Below, in pieces: positions 57,051-64,000 of a stretch of DNA of 64,000 nucleotides; positions within the stretch are counted from its first letter, which is position 1, and every line of letters begins with the position of its first letter. This stretch comes from Pararhizobium sp. YC-54 (GTDB lineage: Bacteria; Pseudomonadota; Alphaproteobacteria; Rhizobiales; Rhizobiaceae), in contig NZ_JAOYTH010000008.1 of assembly GCF_025847205.1 (NCBI RefSeq), forward strand, positions 1-64,000, written 5' to 3'. The notes beneath the pieces are model-generated. The model had not been told where the DNA came from. It saw only the letters and a list, made by a program, of their open reading frames with translations, and made no database searches. Made by a program: the position numbers and the translations under genes.

Positions 57051-58055
57051 ATGCCTACGAACCAGAAGAGCATTCCAGTCGTTGGCACGCAAGCGGCTCC
57101 GCAGGGGCGAATATCGGACTATCTTTCACTTGCCAGGTTCGATCATGTGACAAAACATGTCTTCGTTCTGCCTGGCCTTGTTCTCGCCTACGCATTGCAG
57201 TCGCCGGCCCTTCCGGCGCTGTATTTCAATGTGCCGGTGGGCCTGTTGAGCGCCATCTGCATCGCGTCGGCGAACTATGTCATCAACGAATGGCTCGATC
57301 GGGAACACGATGCGGCCCATCCCACCAAGTCGACCCGCCGTGCCGTCGTCGTGGCGCTGCGGCCAAGTATTGTCTATGGCGAATACTTCCTGTTCGCGAT
57401 CACCGGACTTGTCCTCGGTTATCTTATCGGGACACTTTTCTTTCTCACCTCGATAGCATTCCTCGCATCCGGGATCCTCTACAACGTTCGTCCGATGCGC
57501 GTGAAGGACAAGCCCTACCTCGACGTTCTGATGGAGTGCCTGAACAATCCCATCCGGTTTCTATTGGGATGGGCGATCGTCGATGGCCTGACATTGCCGC
57601 CTGTCAGCGTGCTCGTGGCCTACTGGATGGCAGGCGCCTTCCTTATGGCGGCAAAGCGGCTGGGCGAGTATCGGGACATTTCCGCGACGGCCGGCGTGGC
57701 GGTACTCAGCAAATACCGGCGCTCGTTCCATTATTATTCCGAGGAGAGCCTGATGGTCTCCTGCTTTGTATACGCGATGATGACTGCTTTCCTGAGCGGG
57801 GTATTCCTTGTCAAATACCGGGTGGAATACATTCTCGTGTTTCCATTCATAAGCGGTCTGTTCGCGGTCTACATCTGGCTTGCCGCCCGTCCCGGCTCTG
57901 TCGTCCAGCGCCCGGAACGGCTTTTTCACTCGCGCCGTCTCGACGTCATGCTGGCAGCGTGCATCGTCGTCTTTATTGTCGCGACCTTTGTCGATATGCC
58001 TTTCCTTGATTTCGTGGCGACACCGTCCTTCATATCTATTCCTGTGCTGCGATGA
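57051..58055 (+). CDS. UbiA-family enzyme, decaprenyl-phosphate phosphoribosyltransferase-like
   Basis: About 334 residues. The ATG at 57051 follows GGGGGGACGG; a GTG at 57021 is weaker. About eight or nine membrane helices. The cytoplasmic motif NEWLDREHDAAHPTKSTRR (residues 79-97) matches NDxxDxxxDxxHPTK of mycobacterial Rv3806c and rhizobial NoeC, with Glu for the first Asp. A second loop reads YNVRPMRVKDKPYLDVLME. Such enzymes transfer 5-phosphoribose from PRPP to a polyprenyl phosphate, unlike quinone-forming UbiA. Its stop overlaps the HAD phosphatase start (ATGA), supporting consecutive steps. Confidence 0.88.
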   Translation: MPTNQKSIPVVGTQAAPQGRISDYLSLARFDHVTKHVFVLPGLVLAYALQSPALPALYFNVPVGLLSAICIASANYVINEWLDREHDAAHPTKSTRRAVVVALRPSIVYGEYFLFAITGLVLGYLIGTLFFLTSIAFLASGILYNVRPMRVKDKPYLDVLMECLNNPIRFLLGWAIVDGLTLPPVSVLVAYWMAGAFLMAAKRLGEYRDISATAGVAVLSKYRRSFHYYSEESLMVSCFVYAMMTAFLSGVFLVKYRVEYILVFPFISGLFAVYIWLAARPGSVVQRPERLFHSRRLDVMLAACIVVFIVATFVDMPFLDFVATPSFISIPVLR

Positions 58056-58792
58056 CTGCGCTGGACCTCCCGCATGGACCCGTGCACTGGGACGCTATTC
58101 GTCTGGTCGTCTTTGACCTGGACGGAACGCTCTACGATCAAAGGCGCCTTCGTCTGCGGGTGCTGCTGCGCCTCGTTGGCGACGCTGTATCTTCGCTCAG
58201 CCTCGAAACAATCCGGATCTTGCGTGAGTTTCGTCGTTGTCGCGAAGAACTCGGCGAATCTCTGGCGTGCGACTTTGTCACTCTCCAGTACCAGTCTGTC
58301 GCGAACCGCACAGGCCACCCACCGGAATACGTGCGGTCGATCGTCGAGGAGTGGATGGAACGGCGGCCGCTCGACGTCCTGCGGAACTGCCGCTACCCCG
58401 GCATTGCGCAACTGTTCGCCGGGCTCAGCGCCAAAGGCAAGACGATTGCGGTTCTCTCCGACTATCCGGCACGGGAAAAGCTTCGTGTTCTGGGACTGAG
58501 CGCCGACCTCGTCGTTTATGCCGGCGACCCGGATGTCGGCTTTCTAAAACCCCATCCGGCGGGTCTGCAAAACGTCCTGAGCAAAGCCAAAATTCCCGCA
58601 CAAGACGCAATCATGATCGGAGACAGGGTCGATCGTGACTGGAAGGTCGCACAGCGGCATGGCATGCGAGCACTGATCAAGAGCCGCAAACCACTCGCAG
58701 ACATCGACACGTTCCGCAGCTTTGACGACGAGGTCTTCAGCGCAGTGAGCGAAAAGGACGTTCGGTCAGGACACAACTTTCAAGAGCCATAA
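58052..58792 (+). CDS. HAD-superfamily hydrolase, probable phosphoribosyl-polyprenyl phosphatase
   Basis: 246 residues. HAD motifs are complete: motif I VVFDLDGTLYD (residues about 18-28), motif II VLSDYPAREK, motif III Lys in GFLKPHP and motif IV MIGDRVDRD. A helical cap lies between I and II. It is predicted to be soluble and cytoplasmic. Coupled to the UbiA-like gene, it probably removes the 5-phosphate from polyprenyl-phosphoryl-5-phosphoribose, the step assigned to Rv3807c in mycobacteria. The specific substrate is inferred from coupling. Its 3' end overlaps the convergent epimerase gene by 27 bp. Confidence 0.87.
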   Translation: MTALDLPHGPVHWDAIRLVVFDLDGTLYDQRRLRLRVLLRLVGDAVSSLSLETIRILREFRRCREELGESLACDFVTLQYQSVANRTGHPPEYVRSIVEEWMERRPLDVLRNCRYPGIAQLFAGLSAKGKTIAVLSDYPAREKLRVLGLSADLVVYAGDPDVGFLKPHPAGLQNVLSKAKIPAQDAIMIGDRVDRDWKVAQRHGMRALIKSRKPLADIDTFRSFDDEVFSAVSEKDVRSGHNFQEP

Positions 58793-59794
58793 AGCCCCCT
58801 GCCTTATTGGCGACCGATGTGGGCTTCCACCCGCGCTGAGCCTTGTCGATGCCAGGCTCTCGCAATACCAGTCATAGCTCTCCCTCAGCATGTCCTGGTT
58901 GGAATATGTCGGACGCCAACCCAATTGAAGCAGCGGCTCGACGTCAAAATAGCACTCCTTATGGTAGGTCAAATAGTGCCATGGCACGAGCGGCGAGACC
59001 CTCATCCAATGCAGTGCTCGCAACGTGTTTATGGTTAAAGCCGTTGGCAGGCTTTTGACTTTGGACCTGCTTCCCGCATAGGTGATCAGCGCCTCCAGGT
59101 CGCCTCGCAAAGTGCCGAAACGATCTGTCCCAACATTGTAGGTACCGCTTTTGCCTGCATTCAGCGCAAGCATGTAGAAGTCCATCAGATCGTGCGCGTG
59201 AATGAACTGGAATTTGATATCTCCACTGCCGATCACGTAGACCGAGCGATTTTCCCGTATCCATTCGAACAGGATTTGGAAGATGCCGAGCCGCCCGCCG
59301 CCAAGGGTGGCTCTGGGGCGGATGGTGATCAGGGTGATGCCATTCGCCTTGCAGATCTCTTCCGCCAGCTGTTCGCCCGCGCGCTTCGACTTGCCATAGG
59401 GTTCGACGGGCCGAAGCGGCGTTTGCTGTGTAATCGGTCCGGACGGGGGAATACCGTAAGCGGCTGTCGAACTGACGTGGATCAGCGATTTCACGCCGGC
59501 CTTCGCCGCTTCCTCAGTGACGATACGCGTCCCTTCGACATTGACCGCCCAGTAGTCACGGCCAGCGTCGGTTTGCGCTACCAGCGCAGCATTGTGATGG
59601 ACGACATCGACGCCCCGCATTGCGGCGCGTACCCCGTCACGGTCAAGGACGGAGCACTTGACGAATTCTATGTCTCTGGGCCGAGACGCATCTTCCCATA
59701 TGTCGAGTACGCGAACTTCATCACCCCGGTCGCGAAGCCGCCGCGCAGCGAGGTTGCCGATAAAGCCTGATCCCCCAGTAATAAGGTGTCGCAT
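58766..59794 (-). CDS. NAD-dependent epimerase/dehydratase (extended SDR)
   Basis: About 342 residues. The ATG at 59794 follows GGGAGGAAAG; the frame extends to 59851 but overlaps the GMC gene. Rossmann motif MRHLITGGSGFIGN, HHNAALV, catalytic Ser/Thr in VSSTAAYG and YGKSK (YxxxK). It belongs to the 3-beta-HSD/sterol-dehydrogenase-like branch of extended SDRs by look. Downstream of the GMC oxidoreductase gene by 31 bp in one operon. A redox pair GMC plus SDR could invert a sugar hydroxyl on a polyprenyl carrier, replacing DprE1/DprE2 (inference). Confidence 0.85.
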   Translation of the reverse strand: MRHLITGGSGFIGNLAARRLRDRGDEVRVLDIWEDASRPRDIEFVKCSVLDRDGVRAAMRGVDVVHHNAALVAQTDAGRDYWAVNVEGTRIVTEEAAKAGVKSLIHVSSTAAYGIPPSGPITQQTPLRPVEPYGKSKRAGEQLAEEICKANGITLITIRPRATLGGGRLGIFQILFEWIRENRSVYVIGSGDIKFQFIHAHDLMDFYMLALNAGKSGTYNVGTDRFGTLRGDLEALITYAGSRSKVKSLPTALTINTLRALHWMRVSPLVPWHYLTYHKECYFDVEPLLQLGWRPTYSNQDMLRESYDWYCESLASTRLSAGGSPHRSPIRQGALWLLKVVS

Positions 59795-59825
59795 ACTTTC
59801 CTCCCACTCCCCATGAAATTGCCGG

Positions 59826-61298
59826 TCAAATCGCGCCGGAATTGATGGCATGCATCACATTGCGGTGCGCAACGGCCATAACCGTACCCTGCGGATTGAC
59901 AACGGTCGGACCGCAAAGCAGCGATGCGTCGGCGATATACAGCCCATCCATTCCGTGTACGCGCCCAAACGAATCCGTCGCGCATTTCTGCTTGTCCTCT
60001 CCCATCGGGCAGGATGAGAACAGGTGCAGCGCCGTCGCATTCGCCTGCTTCGGCGAAATCGTTTCCGGCAGTTTGGCGATGTCGGCCACCGAACGGAGCA
60101 CCGGATAGCCAGGGATGCTCGGATAGACCGCCTCGGCTCCCGCGGCAAAGAGCACCTCGGCCAACCGGGCAAGCCCGTCGGCTAGCTCCTTCAAATCCAG
60201 CCGATGAAGTTCAACCCGCACGAGAGGGTCCCGAAAGCCGGGCAAACTCCTGACCTTGCCCACCCCTCCGGTACTTTGCACATAGTATATCGCCATGCGG
60301 CGCCAGTCGCGATCGACCGCCTCCATCATCGCGGGATGAGCTGCCATCGCAAGAGCGAGTGCTGGACGCTTGCTCATCGAACAGCCCATGCTGAAACGAG
60401 GATCGAATTCCTTGATCTGGTGAACGGGTTCGAGTTCGCCGGGTATGTTTATTTCGTCCCGAAACAACGCGACGGCCTTGAGCATCGGATGAAACCGCAG
60501 ACTGTTGCCGACGTTCGTCTTGACGCCGGAGCGGCGCAGAAGCCACGGGGTCTGCACCGCGCCTGCGGCGACAAACACGGTCTTCGCTGTCAGCTCAAGT
60601 CGCCGCCGGTTCGTGCCATCCCAGGAAAGCGCACTGACCGTCCAGCTTCCGGAAACCCGCGAAATCCTCGTGGCGCGGGTACGGGCCATTACCACCCCGC
60701 CCGCCCTCATGAAACGAGGCACAAACGTCTCCGACATGGATTGTTTGCGCCCAGGGGAACCCGTCGCAATGTCGGTTGCATAGGCATATAAACGGGGAAC
60801 CTCAAGACATGCCCAACCGAGGTTGCGAGCACCTTCTGCGAGGCGAGTCGACAGGTGGGGTGCTGGACCGGGCAGGTACTGCACTTGGGCAACCTCCTCG
60901 CACGCCGCAAAGTGCGGATCGAGTTCGGATGGCGCCAGCGCATCGACCCGGTAGTCGCGCCGCCAGTTTTCCAGAACGTCCGAAGAAATGCGATGATAAA
61001 GGCCGCGGTTGATCTCGCTGCCACCCCCGACGCAGCATCCTTCAACATAGGCAATTTTTGCGGAACCGAACCCTATGTTGACGCCTGCATTCCGGTACTT
61101 CTGCAATATCTCTTCACGGGAAAAATGCGGCGCGGAATCTAAGGAGAGATGGTCACCTTCTTCCAGCATGACAACGAACTTGCCTGCCTCGGCGCACATG
61201 GATGCCGTCACCGCTCCGCCAGGGCCGGACCCGATCACTAAAACGTCCGCGATGATTTTATCGTGACTGAGCCCGTTTCCCGGTGGGAAGCTGGTCAT
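59826..61298 (-). CDS. GMC-family FAD-dependent oxidoreductase
   Basis: About 490 residues from the ATG at 61298 (AAGGA upstream). FAD dinucleotide fold VLVIGSGPGGAVTASMCAEAG near the N-terminus, the second flavin loop GCCVGGGSEINRGLYHR, FVAAGAVQTPWLLRRSG and the C-terminal active-site pair His in LHLFSSCPMG and Asn in VVNPQGTVMAVAHRN. No signal peptide, so it is cytoplasmic or held by a partner. Members oxidise alcohols including sugars and sterols. Its start overlaps the small upstream gene by 41 bp. The proposed substrate, a polyprenyl-linked sugar, is inferred from neighbours. Confidence 0.9.
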   Translation of the reverse strand: MTSFPPGNGLSHDKIIADVLVIGSGPGGAVTASMCAEAGKFVVMLEEGDHLSLDSAPHFSREEILQKYRNAGVNIGFGSAKIAYVEGCCVGGGSEINRGLYHRISSDVLENWRRDYRVDALAPSELDPHFAACEEVAQVQYLPGPAPHLSTRLAEGARNLGWACLEVPRLYAYATDIATGSPGRKQSMSETFVPRFMRAGGVVMARTRATRISRVSGSWTVSALSWDGTNRRRLELTAKTVFVAAGAVQTPWLLRRSGVKTNVGNSLRFHPMLKAVALFRDEINIPGELEPVHQIKEFDPRFSMGCSMSKRPALALAMAAHPAMMEAVDRDWRRMAIYYVQSTGGVGKVRSLPGFRDPLVRVELHRLDLKELADGLARLAEVLFAAGAEAVYPSIPGYPVLRSVADIAKLPETISPKQANATALHLFSSCPMGEDKQKCATDSFGRVHGMDGLYIADASLLCGPTVVNPQGTVMAVAHRNVMHAINSGAI

Positions 61299-61659
61299 GT
61301 TGATAGTCCTTCCCGTAAAGATCTGAATACAGGCTAAAGACCCCGAGTGAGCCATAGAACTCTACGAAGCGACGCCGGACTTCAATCCGGGACCGACGCC
61401 ACCTGTCGAGTTCGGCCAAGCGGTCGCCAACCGACAATTGATGAAAGAACTTTCCCTTCCGCAGGAGGGGTGAAGCATTGAAAATGAGAACAAGTACGTA
61501 AAATAAAGGACTAAGGTAGTCAGGCATCCGTGCGTGGACGGACATTAAAAACTGGGCCACGTTTTTCCCCAGGGCACCGGAGGCGTCCCCCTCAGGCAGC
61601 CTTTCCGATACCACAGTTTCCCCGAGCGCCAAAATAGCGCGTTCGAAATGTCGCAGCAT
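61258..61659 (-). CDS. Small companion protein of the GMC oxidoreductase
   Basis: 133 residues overlapping the GMC start by 41 bp. The pattern (FERAILALGETVVSERLPEG, VAQFLMSVHARMPDYL, then FVEFYGSLGVFSLYSDLYG) resembles small subunits that accompany flavoprotein dehydrogenases, such as gluconate 2-dehydrogenase subunit 3. It contains one hydrophobic segment (YLSPLFYVLVLIFNASPLL) that may tether the pair to the membrane. Family assignment is tentative. Confidence 0.6.
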   Translation of the reverse strand: MLRHFERAILALGETVVSERLPEGDASGALGKNVAQFLMSVHARMPDYLSPLFYVLVLIFNASPLLRKGKFFHQLSVGDRLAELDRWRRSRIEVRRRFVEFYGSLGVFSLYSDLYGKDYQHDQLPTGKRAQSR

Positions 61660-61801
61660 GACCTTTGACGCCCACCCTCTCGTTACATTGGGTGATGATT
61701 GAAACTATAATTATCTTCTAGCTAGAATTATTAGAAAAAGCTACTGAAAGATTAGCGAAACGCCGGGCGCACGATAGTCCTGGCCTGATCGACGAGTTCA
61801 C

Positions 61802-62206
61802 ATGAGCCATGTTTTGCAGTCGAGATTCGTGCGCTACTTCCTCTTGGGTTCGATCGCCGCGGGCTTGCAGGTTGCTATGTTGATAGCACTCGTGGAGATC
61901 GCAGGGCTCAACAAAACGCTGGGCTCTACGGTGGCGTTCTATGGCGCGGTCATTGTCAACTATTACCTTCAACGGCGCTTCACGTTTCGGTCCGCCGCCC
62001 CGCACTGGGTCGCGATGCCAAAATTCGTGGGTGTGTCCACGCTCGGTGCGTTTATCAACATTCTGGCTTTCAGCCTGCTGCTTGGGATCATGCACTATGT
62101 CGCTGCACAGTGCCTGTCTCTGCTGCTCGTTTTTTTGTTCAACTTCAGCATGAGCAAGGCACTTGTGTTCAAGACCCCACGACGTGACTCTGCCGGTCAA
62201 GATTGA
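61802..62206 (+). CDS. GtrA-family membrane protein
   Basis: 134 residues with four membrane helices in the GtrA order (RFVRYFLLGSIAAGLQVAML, VAFYGAVIVNYYLQRRFTF, FVGVSTLGAFINILAFSLLL, LLVFLFNFSMSKALVF). The NYYLQRRFTF and FNF-KxxVF motifs are typical. Members help move polyprenyl-phosphate-linked sugars across the inner membrane. This fits delivery of the pentose-type donor made by the flanking genes to the GT-C enzyme at 55456. Confidence 0.88.
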   Translation: MSHVLQSRFVRYFLLGSIAAGLQVAMLIALVEIAGLNKTLGSTVAFYGAVIVNYYLQRRFTFRSAAPHWVAMPKFVGVSTLGAFINILAFSLLLGIMHYVAAQCLSLLLVFLFNFSMSKALVFKTPRRDSAGQD

Positions 62207-62615
62207 CGGCCGCCCTAAAGGCGCGCAAAACCGCCGTCTCTCACTCATCAATGTTGCAACCGAGGCGGACGGCCGTGTCTACGTGATGCCTACAACACTT
62301 CAGCACACTTGCAGACTGGTTGCCGCGCCACGTGATCTCGTTGATCTCCGCCCTGGTCTCTCGTGAGGGGTCGCGCACCATCTCAACAAAAGAGAAGCCT
62401 GAAGAAGATTGACGAGTTGGGCCGTAAAGTCGGCATGGCTTCGCGAGTGGCCTTCGCCACAGCGGGATTGGCTTGGCCTTACTCCGCCGATGACAATAAT
62501 CTTGTGAAAAATCCGATACTAGGGCACAATTTGTGAACGCATCTGAAGTTGCGGCGCAATCTCGAATCCGGCCGTCTCGCGCCGGGTGACAGTTTGCGTC
62601 GGAGGGTCGGCGTCG
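62207..62615. other. Intergenic region between glycan locus and NADH dehydrogenase genes
   Basis: About 410 bp. A minus-strand frame is open across part of it but has no ribosome site and runs antisense into nuoJ. It should contain the nuoJ promoter. Nothing else was recognised. Confidence 0.4.
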
Positions 62616-63116
62616 ATGGATCAGGGGTTCTTTCTTCTGTTCGCTACGGTATCCGTGATCGCGGCCCTGATGGTGGTCCTGGCGCGCAATCCGGTTCACA
62701 GCGCATTGGCGCTTATGGCGTGTTTCCTTAATATCTCGGCAATCTTCGTCTTGCTCGAGGCGCCGTTGCTCGCGGTCATCCAGATCTTCGTCTATGTCGG
62801 CGCGATCATGGTCCTGTTCGTCTTCGTGATCATGATGATCGATGTGCGCGAAGCTGTGTTGCAACGGTTCTTGCCGGGCGTAGACCTGCCGGCTCTGGTG
62901 CTGCTCGTCCTGCTTGGGGTCGAGATGTTCGTGCTGGTGCTCTGGAGCGATCGTTTTTCAGTCACAGAGCCCGTCGCAATGCGCGGCGGCGATGAAATCA
63001 GGCAGCTCAGCACGACACTTTTCTCCGATTATCTCCTGCCGTTCGAAGTCGCCTCCGTCATTCTGCTGGCGGCCCTGGTCGGCGCCATCGTGCTGGCGCG
63101 CAAGGAGCAGCGGTGA
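62616..63116 (+). CDS. nuoJ: NADH-quinone oxidoreductase subunit J
   Basis: 166 residues, ATG 62616 with GGAGGG upstream. Five membrane helices; [52 protein letters not shown] is cut here into its familiar parts [30 protein letters not shown] and the C-terminal [14 protein letters not shown]. It is a membrane-arm subunit of complex I, next to NuoK. Its stop overlaps the nuoK start (TGATG). Subunits upstream of J (A-I) are not in the window, so this is a separate J-K-antiporter module. Confidence 0.95.
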   Translation: MDQGFFLLFATVSVIAALMVVLARNPVHSALALMACFLNISAIFVLLEAPLLAVIQIFVYVGAIMVLFVFVIMMIDVREAVLQRFLPGVDLPALVLLVLLGVEMFVLVLWSDRFSVTEPVAMRGGDEIRQLSTTLFSDYLLPFEVASVILLAALVGAIVLARKEQR

Positions 63117-63418
63117 TGGTTCCTCTCTGGTGGTATATTTTGCTCGGAGTGGTCCTGTTCGTGATCGGAGGGGCGGGCGTGCTGCTCAGGCGCAACATTC
63201 TGGTCGTGCTGATGTCGCTGGAGCTGCTGCTCAACTCGGTCAACATCAATTTCATCGCTTTCGGGCGTTACTACGGCGATTTCCGCGGGCAGATCTTCGC
63301 GATCTTCGTCATTGCAATCACCGCCGCGGAGGTTGCCGTCGCCCTCGGTATCCTGGTCGCCCTCGTGAGGAACAAATCCACCCTCAAGGTCGACGACGTG
63401 ACCATGATGAAAGGATAG
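63116..63418 (+). CDS. nuoK: NADH-quinone oxidoreductase subunit K
   Basis: 100 residues from the ATG at 63116; a GTG at 63113 is an alternative start. Three membrane helices with the NuoK hallmarks [36 protein letters not shown] shown in parts: [19 protein letters not shown], the conserved Glu in [11 protein letters not shown], and [16 protein letters not shown]. It takes part in proton translocation within complex I or a related complex. Coupled to nuoJ. Confidence 0.95.
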   Translation: MVPLWWYILLGVVLFVIGGAGVLLRRNILVVLMSLELLLNSVNINFIAFGRYYGDFRGQIFAIFVIAITAAEVAVALGILVALVRNKSTLKVDDVTMMKG

Positions 63419-63423
63419 CGGCT

Positions 63424-64000
63424 TTGGACCCGGTGATATCGATCCGGCCGCTGCTTGCCGTCGCCGTCGCAGGTCTGGCGGCCCTTGCCGTTCTCCTCTT
63501 GCACAACCGCGAGAAACTCCGCGACACCGTCTCGCCGTTGGCGGCGATCGCCATGTTCGCAATTGTCGTCTCGATGGCGCCCACGGTGCTGGTCGGCGGG
63601 ACGGTGCAATTGAGCCTGTTCGAGGTTCTGCCTGGGATCGACTTCGCTTTCCGGGTCGATGCGCTCGGCATGGTGTTCGCCACCGTCTCGTCGCTGCTGT
63701 GGATCGTCGCGGCGATCTATTCCATCGGCTACATGCGGCACTTGAACGAGCATGCGCAGACCCGGTTCTTCGCCTGTTTCGCCGCCAGCCTCGCGGCGGC
63801 CGTCGGGGGTGCGTTCGCCGCCAATCTGTTTACGCTGGTGATCTTCTACGAGGTGCTCAGCCTCGTTACCTATCCGCTCGTCTACCATCACGAGGACGAA
63901 GAGGGATGGACGGGCAGCCGCAAGTACCTGGTCTATCTGATGGGCGCGTCGAAAAGCGTGCTGCTCGCCGCGCTGGCGCTGACCTACCACATTGCGGGGT
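63424..64000 (+). CDS. NuoL/MrpD-like proton-antiporter subunit, N-terminal part
   Basis: The frame from TTG 63424 (AAGGAT upstream; GTG 63433 also possible) runs off the right edge after 192 codons. Hydrophobic helices and RVDALGMVFATVSSLLWIVA, YSIGYM, FFACFAASLAAAVGG and FYEVLSLVTYPLVYH are typical of the proton_antipo_M superfamily. The FYEVLSL-type segment and HEDEEG-x-KYL pattern look more like MrpD-type subunits than NuoL. It probably forms the pumping unit of a complex-I-like module with the J and K subunits. Confidence 0.85.
   Translation, partial: MDPVISIRPLLAVAVAGLAALAVLLLHNREKLRDTVSPLAAIAMFAIVVSMAPTVLVGGTVQLSLFEVLPGIDFAFRVDALGMVFATVSSLLWIVAAIYSIGYMRHLNEHAQTRFFACFAASLAAAVGGAFAANLFTLVIFYEVLSLVTYPLVYHHEDEEGWTGSRKYLVYLMGASKSVLLAALALTYHIAG

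Noticed and set aside
56978..58009. 343-codon plus-strand frame overlapping the UbiA-like gene
   Set aside because: A different frame of the same DNA; the UbiA frame has membrane helices and the HPTK motif and is coupled to the HAD gene.
57051..58055. 4-hydroxybenzoate (quinone) prenyltransferase
   Set aside because: The HPTK-containing motif, the coupled phosphatase and glycan context favour the phosphoribosyl-polyprenyl-phosphate type.
62241..62864. 207-codon minus-strand frame
   Set aside because: Runs antisense into nuoJ, with a His/Asp/Arg-rich composition typical of a shadow frame.

Overview
The window looks like a chromosome or large-replicon segment of an alphaproteobacterium, most likely Rhizobiales/Rhizobiaceae. 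The evidence is a MucR/Ros-family regulator, a CysD/CysNC (NodPQ-type) sulfate-activation pair, a wHTH-TPR regulator of a type common in rhizobia, rhizobial-style two-hairpin intergenic elements, moderately high GC in genes and AT-rich intergenic stretches. No tRNA, rRNA, CRISPR array, phage or intact insertion sequence was recognised.

Layout. (1) 1-9732, minus strand: a two-gene surface operon, a large outer-membrane beta-barrel protein followed after 10 bp by a giant secreted protein of tandem DUF11-type repeats that runs off the left edge; three 22-bp iterons lie about 230 bp upstream of it. (2) 10345-15546: a small membrane protein, two unrecognised coupled genes, a membrane-anchored wHTH/TPR regulator and a Tat-type vanadium haloperoxidase. 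(3) 15620-51627: a large exopolysaccharide locus. It has a MucR-like regulator, flippase (Wzx), export protein (Wza/ExoF-like), co-polymerase/BY-kinase (Wzc/ExoP-like), polymerase/ligase (Wzy-like), a small PglC-type initiating sugar-phosphate transferase, five GT4 glycosyltransferases, an acyltransferase-3, an asparagine-synthase-like amidotransferase, a pectate-lyase-like enzyme and an RTX protein. Amino-sugar enzymes are present (FlaA1/PglF-like dehydratase, DegT aminotransferase, PIG-L deacetylase, formyltransferase). So is a full sulfation set: CysD, CysNC, CysQ and two sulfotransferases. The product is probably a sulfated, amino-sugar-containing, Wzx/Wzy-made polysaccharide.

(4) 52262-55260: the most unusual part. 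E1-alpha and E1-beta of a 2-oxoacid dehydrogenase are followed by a protein that looks like an E2 whose CoA-acyltransferase core has been replaced. It carries a lipoyl domain, an E1/E3-binding domain and then a PglD/NeuD-type left-handed beta-helix sugar acyltransferase. I infer a device that makes an acyl group by oxidative decarboxylation and delivers it from the lipoyl arm straight to an (amino)sugar. The other steps of a PglF-PglE-PglD-PglC-like route are present in the neighbouring EPS locus.

(5) 55456-62206: a polyprenyl-phosphate-sugar locus: GT-C membrane glycosyltransferase, UbiA-family phosphoribosyl-decaprenyl-phosphate-synthase-like enzyme, HAD phosphatase, NAD-dependent epimerase/dehydratase, GMC flavoprotein with a small companion, and a GtrA-like membrane protein. 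It parallels the mycobacterial decaprenyl-phosphoryl-arabinose route and the rhizobial noe arabinosylation genes, but with a different redox pair. (6) 62616-64000: nuoJ, nuoK and the start of a NuoL/MrpD-like antiporter subunit.
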